Of a DNA stretch of 5,955 nt, positions 1 through 5,955 are shown one piece after another. This DNA is from Synechococcus sp. GFB01 (GTDB lineage: Bacteria; Cyanobacteriota; Cyanobacteriia; PCC-6307; Cyanobiaceae): assembly GCF_001039265.1 (NCBI RefSeq), contig NZ_LFEK01000071.1, positions 1 to 5,955 of the forward strand. Reading direction: 5' to 3'. The notes below the pieces were generated by a model. It searched no databases and was not told the DNA's origin. It saw only the letters and a program-made list of their open reading frames with translations. The first letter of the stretch is position 1; the number at the start of each line of letters is the position of its first letter. The position numbers and the translations under genes were made by a program.

Positions 1-181
1 AGATCGGCCAGGCCAGGGCAGCGAAGCCCTCGCTGGCGAGACGATCCGCCACGCCGCGCACCCAGGCGTTGACACCGAACACCTCCGGCAGCACGAGCAC
101 GGCCGCCCGCGGCGGCCGCTCGGGCGCAGAGCCCACCAGCAGCGCACCCCAGGCTGCGGCTCGATCCAGCGGGAGGAACAA
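1..181 (-). CDS. Dienelactone hydrolase family protein, N-terminal part (3' end off window)
   Basis: Sixty codons read on the minus strand from a TTG at 181 to the window edge. After about 27 residues comes a hydrophobic strand followed by PEVFGVNAWVRGVADRLA and then EGFAALAWP. This matches the start of the alpha/beta-hydrolase fold of dienelactone hydrolases, in which the Glu of the PE-FG-N motif helps position the catalytic Cys. The Cys, Asp and His of the triad would lie beyond the edge. The substrate cannot be inferred; many family members are generic carboxyl-ester hydrolases. The start is uncertain. TTG gives a usual distance to the PE motif, but an ATG at 216 would fit if one C were missing from the run at 190-194, and an in-frame stop at 209-211 otherwise blocks upstream extension. 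Other genes here have such missing bases. It is transcribed divergently from the GntR-type regulator, which makes it a candidate target. Confidence 0.75.
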   Translation of the reverse strand, partial: MFLPLDRAAAWGALLVGSAPERPPRAAVLVLPEVFGVNAWVRGVADRLASEGFAALAWPI

Positions 182-241
182 GGGGCCATGGGGGCGGCGT
201 CGGCCGGCTCAGCCATTTTGAGGCGGCTTCGGCAGCGGGGA

Positions 242-270
242 TTGTGCGCCCAGCGGACGGTCCGTAAGGT
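242..270 (+). promoter_or_regulatory. Possible promoter of the GntR-type gene
   Basis: TTGTGC at 242-247 and TAAGGT at 265-270 are separated by 17 bases. The -35 matches only TTG of the consensus and the -10 fits only the loose TANNNT pattern, so this rests mainly on correct spacing and position. Transcription would start near 277, about 23 bases before the GTG start codon. A perfect dyad lies in the spacer and another directly after the -10 element. Confidence 0.3.
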
Positions 271-290
271 GGCCAGCAAAGCAATTGGCC
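254..290. promoter_or_regulatory. Two dyads, candidate operator for the GntR-type regulator
   Basis: CGGAC-g-GTCCG at 254-264 is a perfect 5-1-5 inverted repeat between the proposed -35 and -10. GGCCA-N10-TGGCC at 271-290 is a 5-10-5 inverted repeat over the expected transcription start. GntR-type proteins bind as dimers to palindromes and often repress their own gene, so either dyad could be the operator and could also control the divergent hydrolase gene. Short dyads occur by chance in GC-rich DNA, so this is inference from position. Confidence 0.3.
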
Positions 291-299
291 CACTCCGGC

Positions 300-1288
300 G
301 TGCGGTTTCACATCCAGCAGGAAAGCGACATACCGGCGTCGACCCAGCTGTACAACCAGATCTGCTTCGCCATCGCCGCCCGGCACTACCCGCCGGGCCA
401 TCGCCTGCCGAGCACCCGCCAGCTGGCCATGCAGACGGGGCTGCACCGCAACACGATCAGCAAGGTGTATCGCCAGCTGGAGACCGACGGGGTGGTCGAA
501 GCCCTGGCCGGCTCCGGCATCTATGTGCGCGACCGGCTGAAGCCGCGCGAGAGCCAGATCGTTCCCGGCCCCGCCGGCAAGGTGCAGCCCGATCTGGATC
601 GGCAGGTGCGCCAGAGCATCGATGGGCTGCTGCAGGCGGGCTGCACGCTGCAGCAGGCCCGCGATCTGCTCACGCGGGAGATCGACTGGCGGCTGCGCTG
701 CGGCGCCGCGTGCTGGTGAGCACCCCCCGCGAGGACCTCGGTGCCTCCCTTCTCATCGCCGAGGAGCTGGCGCCGAACCTTGAGGTGCCGGTGGAGGTGG
801 TGCCGATGGAGGAGCTGGAGGGGGTGCTGGAGGCGGGCAACAACGGCACGGTGGTCACCAGCCGCTACTTCCTCCAGCCCGTGGAGGAGATCGCCAAGCG
901 CCACGGTGTGCGTGCGGTGCCGGTGGACCTCAACGACTTCCGGCATGAGCTCGATCTGCTCAAGGAGCTGCGGGCCGGCAGCTGCGTGGGGCTGGTGAGC
1001 ATCAGCCCGGGCATCCTGCGGGCCGCAGAGGTGATCCTGCACAGCATGCGCGGCAACGACCTGCTGGTGATGACCGCCAATCCCGACACGGGCAGCCGGT
1101 TGCTGGCTCTGCTGCGGGCCGCCAGCCACGTGCTCTGCGACAGACCCAGCCTGCCCCTGGTGGAGCAGAGCCTGCGGCAGAACCGGGCCCAGCTGATGCG
1201 GCTGCCGGTGGTGCACTGCGCCCGCAGCTACCTGGGCAGTGCCACCATCGACCAGCTCCGCAAGGAGATCGGCCTGGTGGTGGGCTGA
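300..1288 (+). CDS. GntR-family transcriptional regulator with a long C-terminal domain (one missing base)
   Basis: The reconstructed protein has 329 residues. Residues 8-77 form a GntR winged helix-turn-helix: QESDIPASTQLYNQI, then PPGHRLPSTRQLA, the recognition region TGLHRNTISKVYRQLE, and the wing GSGIYVRD. The part from about residue 95 to 329 is neither an aminotransferase (MocR) domain nor an obvious UTRA or FCD domain. It contains REDLGASLLIAEEL, NNGTVVTSRYF and GLVSISPGI, and has the alternating hydrophobic pattern of a ligand-binding alpha/beta domain. The ligand and targets are unknown. The frame breaks at the CC of 706-707: one extra C changes GAACW-stop into GARVLVSTPRED, and the other frame then runs intact to the stop. 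I chose GTG at 300 because the family, as I recall it, starts MRFHIQQESD; an in-frame TTG at 285 is an alternative. Neither has a good Shine-Dalgarno site. The gene converges with tRNA-Gly 16 bases downstream. Confidence 0.85.
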
Positions 1289-1304
1289 ACCCAGGGTTGC
1301 TTGA

Positions 1305-1376
1305 AGCGGATGAAGAGATTCGAACTCTCGACCCTCTCCTTGGCAAGGAGATGCTCTACCACTGAGCTACATCCGC
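1305..1376 (-). tRNA. tRNA-Gly (anticodon GCC)
   Basis: The minus strand folds into a complete cloverleaf. The 7-bp acceptor stem pairs GCGGATG with CATCCGC, the D arm is GCTC-AGTGGTA-GAGC, the anticodon stem is TCTCC/GGAGA with loop TTGCCAA, and the variable loop has five bases. The T arm is GAGAG-TTCGAAT-CTCTT with one G-T wobble. The anticodon GCC (complement of 1342-1344) reads glycine codons GGC and GGU. The discriminator base is U, as in bacterial tRNA-Gly. The 3' CCA is not encoded and must be added by nucleotidyltransferase. There is no intron. The gene lies antisense to its neighbours, between the regulator and cysE. Confidence 0.97.
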
Positions 1377-1401
1377 AGCCGCCGGCCTCGCCGACTGGTT
1401 G

Positions 1402-1431
1402 ATCATGCACGAGGGAGGGCCCCGCGGTCAA
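1402..1431 (-). promoter_or_regulatory. Probable promoter of tRNA-Gly
   Basis: On the minus strand TTGACC (1431-1426) matches five of six bases of the -35 consensus. CATGAT (1407-1402) matches four of six of the -10 consensus, 18 bases downstream. Transcription would begin near 1395, about 19 bases before the mature tRNA 5' end, a normal leader for RNase P processing. Position and -35 quality support it; the -10 is mediocre. Confidence 0.4.
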
Positions 1432-1449
1432 ACGCCTGCGACGTCCGCC

Positions 1450-1453
1450 AGGA
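1450..1453 (+). promoter_or_regulatory. Shine-Dalgarno site of cysE
   Basis: AGGA lies seven bases before the ATG at 1461. It supports that start over the out-of-frame ATG at 1453, which overlaps the AGGA itself. Confidence 0.5.
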
Positions 1454-1460
1454 TGCCTCC

Positions 1461-2218
1461 ATGCTCAAGGCAATGCGCGCCGATCTGGCCATCATCCAGG
1501 AGCGTGACCCCGCCGCCCGGGGCACCCTGGAGATCCTGCTCTGCTATCCGGGGCTGCACGCCCTGGCGCTGCACCGCATCAGCCACCGGCTCTGGCAGCT
1601 GCGCTGGCCACTCACGCCGTTGCTGGCCCGCCTGCTGAGCCAGCTGGGACGCTGGCTCACCGGGATCGAGATCCACCCCGGAGCAAGCATCGGGCGAGGT
1701 GTGTTCATCGACCACGGCATGGGGGTGGTGATCGGCGAGACGGCCGTGGTGGGCGACCAGTGCCTGCTCTACCAGGGGGTGACCCTGGGAGGCACGGGCA
1801 AGGCGCACGGCAAACGCCACCCCACGCTGGCCGAGAACGTGGTGGTGGGCGCCGGCGCAAGGTGCTGGGCGCCATCACCGTGGGACCGAACACCCGCATC
1901 GGTGCCGGTTCGGTGGTGCTGCGCAACGTGGAGGCCGACAGCACCGTGGTGGGCATCCCTGGCCGGGTGATCCACCAGAGCGGCGTGCGGGTGGATCCAC
2001 TGGCCCACTCGGCCCTGCCGGACGCCGAGGCCACCGTGATCCGCAACCTGATGGAGCGGATCGATGCCCTCGAGGGTGAACTGGCGCGCACCCAGGCCTG
2101 CCTGAGGGAGCTGGCAGCCGGAAGGCCTCTGCAGGAACCCTGCCGCGGCGTGGCCCAGAATCTGATGGACCGGGAGATCCTTGAATTTCTCGGCGATAAC
2201 CCTGGGTCCACTCAGTGA
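1461..2218 (+). CDS. cysE: Serine O-acetyltransferase (one missing base)
   Basis: Transfers acetyl from acetyl-CoA to L-serine, giving O-acetylserine, the precursor that cysteine synthase turns into cysteine; it is cytoplasmic. The reconstructed protein has 252 residues. An alpha-helical N-terminal part (1-65) precedes the left-handed beta-helix of hexapeptide repeats (about 68-170): [54 protein letters not shown] and VVGIPGRV. The catalytic histidines correspond to His85 (DHG) and His120 (RHP). It is the short CysE type resembling Bacillus CysE rather than the longer E. coli enzyme. Residues 187-220 form a likely coiled coil. The frame breaks at the AA of 1859-1860: one more A turns GAGARCWA into GAGAKVLGAI, the conserved motif, and the second frame runs to the stop. 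The ATG at 1461 has AGGA at 1450-1453, seven bases upstream. It ends 16 bases from the convergent secA stop. Confidence 0.93.
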
Positions 2219-2234
2219 ACCAAGTCGTGAATGC

Positions 2235-5121
<2,887 letters not shown>

Positions 5122-5369
5122 GGTGGCGATTACACCAGAGAGATGAGTGCAGCCTACTGAGGCTGCCGGGTGTGGCCTGGCTGGTGCTGGCGCTACTGTG
5201 CCAGGGGATCTCTTGGCGCCGTGACCGTCACCTAGTGCCAGCCCTGCCTGCACCAGAACCCGGTGAGCCAACCCTGCCGCCAGACAGACCGGTCAGTGCA
5301 GTGGCACGAACACCAGATTGTCGACTGGCCGTTCACCGGACGGATGAGTCGCATCCTGCACTTTCACTC
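5122..5369. other. Intergenic region between secA and the sugar transferase
   Basis: These 248 bases must hold the secA promoter, but I see no convincing -35/-10 pair. TGTAAT on the minus strand (5134-5129) resembles a -10 element but lies only seven bases before the ATG and lacks a -35, so it would imply an almost leaderless message. The region also holds the 5149-5166 hairpin, an imperfect dyad at 5199-5218 (TGCCAGGG-GATC-TCTTGGCG), and the palindrome GACCGGTC at 5287-5294. No RNA gene is recognisable. Confidence 0.5.
5149..5166 (-). promoter_or_regulatory. Perfect hairpin in the secA leader region
   Basis: GCAGCCT-ACTG-AGGCTGC is a perfect 7-bp inverted repeat with a four-base loop, 28 to 45 bases upstream of the secA ATG. 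No T run follows on either strand, so it is not a typical intrinsic terminator. If the transcript starts upstream of it, it would be a stable stem in the secA 5' untranslated region; otherwise it could be a protein-binding dyad. Function unknown. Confidence 0.35.
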
Positions 5370-5955
5370 TCATCGTCCCGCAATCTTCAGCAAGGTCTTG
5401 ATGGTGCGCAACAGGATCAACAGATCCAGCCAGGTGCTGAAGTGCTTGAGATAAAAGAGGTCATAGGAGAGCTTGAGCTCGGAATCCTCCACACTGGCGG
5501 CATAGGGTGCATTCACCTGGGCCCAGCCGCTTAGCCCCGGACGCATCCAGTGGCGCTTGCGATAGTGGGGGATGAGGGTCTCCAGGTCATGTTCTAGTTC
5601 CGGACGCTCCGGCCGCGGGCCGATCAGGCTCATGTCGCCGCGCAGCACGTTGATCAGCTGGGGCAGTTCATCAAGACGTGAGCGCCGCAGCCAGAGCCCC
5701 ACCCGAGTGATGCGTCGGTCACCCGGAACCGTCCAGATGGCGGGAGCCTGGCACGGCGCCACAGCCATGGTGCGCAGCTTGAGCATGTTGAACGGCTTGC
5801 CCAGCCAGCCGCTGCGTTTCTGCACATAGAACACCGTTCCCAGATCCTCCAGCCAGATCAGCAGTGCCGCCAGCAGCAGCAGCGGCGACGTGAACAGCAG
5901 CAGCAGCAGCGACACAGCCACATCGGCCACCCGCTTGAGCTGGCGCTGGAAGCCG
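5370..5955 (-). CDS. Polyprenyl-phosphate sugar phosphotransferase, C-terminal part (5' end off window)
   Basis: Initiates exopolysaccharide or lipopolysaccharide repeat-unit synthesis by moving a sugar-1-phosphate from a nucleotide sugar to undecaprenyl phosphate at the cytoplasmic membrane face. The 194 visible residues match the bacterial sugar transferase domain (WcaJ/WbaP/PglC superfamily). In order: the entry motif KRVAD, a Leu-rich membrane segment (about residues 12-34, SLLLLLFTSPLLLLAALL), VFYVQKRSGWLGKPFNMLKL, LDELPQLINVLRGDMSLIGP containing the Asp-Glu pair at the active site, RPERPE, PGLSGWAQVN, and YDLFYLKHFSTWLDL near the end. The frame stays open to the window edge, so the GTG at 5930 is probably not the start. 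Whether a long N-terminal CoA-binding-like domain with extra membrane helices precedes it cannot be seen. The sugar is unknown. Unlike its neighbours it shows no frame breaks. It is 248 bases upstream of secA, same strand, probably not in its operon. Confidence 0.92.
   Translation of the reverse strand, partial: GFQRQLKRVADVAVSLLLLLFTSPLLLLAALLIWLEDLGTVFYVQKRSGWLGKPFNMLKLRTMAVAPCQAPAIWTVPGDRRITRVGLWLRRSRLDELPQLINVLRGDMSLIGPRPERPELEHDLETLIPHYRKRHWMRPGLSGWAQVNAPYAASVEDSELKLSYDLFYLKHFSTWLDLLILLRTIKTLLKIAGR

Noticed and set aside
188..700. Upstream part of a long plus-strand frame beginning at ATG 188
   Set aside because: Before about 707 the translation is an Arg/Pro/Ala-rich shadow. The true N-terminus of the regulator is in another frame starting at 300; only the part after the missing base at 706-707 is real.
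521..1216. Minus-strand open frame of 231 codons opposite the regulator
   Set aside because: His/Gln-rich composition typical of antisense reading in GC-rich genes, with no recognisable motif; it lies wholly opposite a well-conserved gene.
5342..5356. GGATG-N5-CATCC after the sugar transferase stop as a terminator
   Set aside because: The stem has five base pairs and no T tract follows on the minus strand, so there is too little to call an intrinsic terminator.

Overview
The window most likely comes from a high-GC picocyanobacterium of the Cyanobium/Synechococcus group. This rests on recalled family resemblance, not on a search. SecA carries the long insert within nucleotide-binding domain 2 that I recall from cyanobacterial SecA and ends without the zinc-binding cysteines of E. 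coli SecA. The long GntR-type regulator closely resembles a cyanobacterial family. The DNA is strongly GC-rich throughout.

Layout from left to right. A dienelactone-hydrolase-family gene on the minus strand runs off the left edge. A short divergent control region (about 182-299) holds two dyads around a weak promoter-like element. A GntR-type regulator lies on the plus strand (300-1288). A tRNA-Gly(GCC) gene lies on the minus strand (1305-1376) with its own promoter-like element. cysE, serine O-acetyltransferase, lies on the plus strand (1461-2218). secA, the preprotein translocase ATPase, lies on the minus strand (5121-2235) and meets cysE tail to tail with 16 bases between the stop codons. 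A 248-base intergenic region follows (5122-5369). A polyprenyl-phosphate sugar phosphotransferase gene on the minus strand (5955-5370) is cut at its 5' end by the right edge.

The genes do not form one pathway. They are housekeeping functions (cysteine synthesis, protein export, a tRNA) beside a regulator of unknown target, a hydrolase and a surface-polysaccharide initiation enzyme. The most striking feature is technical. gntR, cysE and secA are each broken by one or more single missing bases: one in gntR, one in cysE, five in secA, and possibly one more in the hydrolase. Putting back one base at each place restores full-length, well-conserved proteins. All seven are deletions and six lie in runs of identical bases. 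I read this as sequencing or assembly error, so the annotation gives reconstructed genes rather than pseudogenes.

I found no CRISPR array, insertion sequence, phage gene or defence system, and nothing that I can defend as a new biological system. The best biological leads are the dyads in front of gntR, a perfect hairpin in the secA leader, and a small in-frame tandem duplication in secA.
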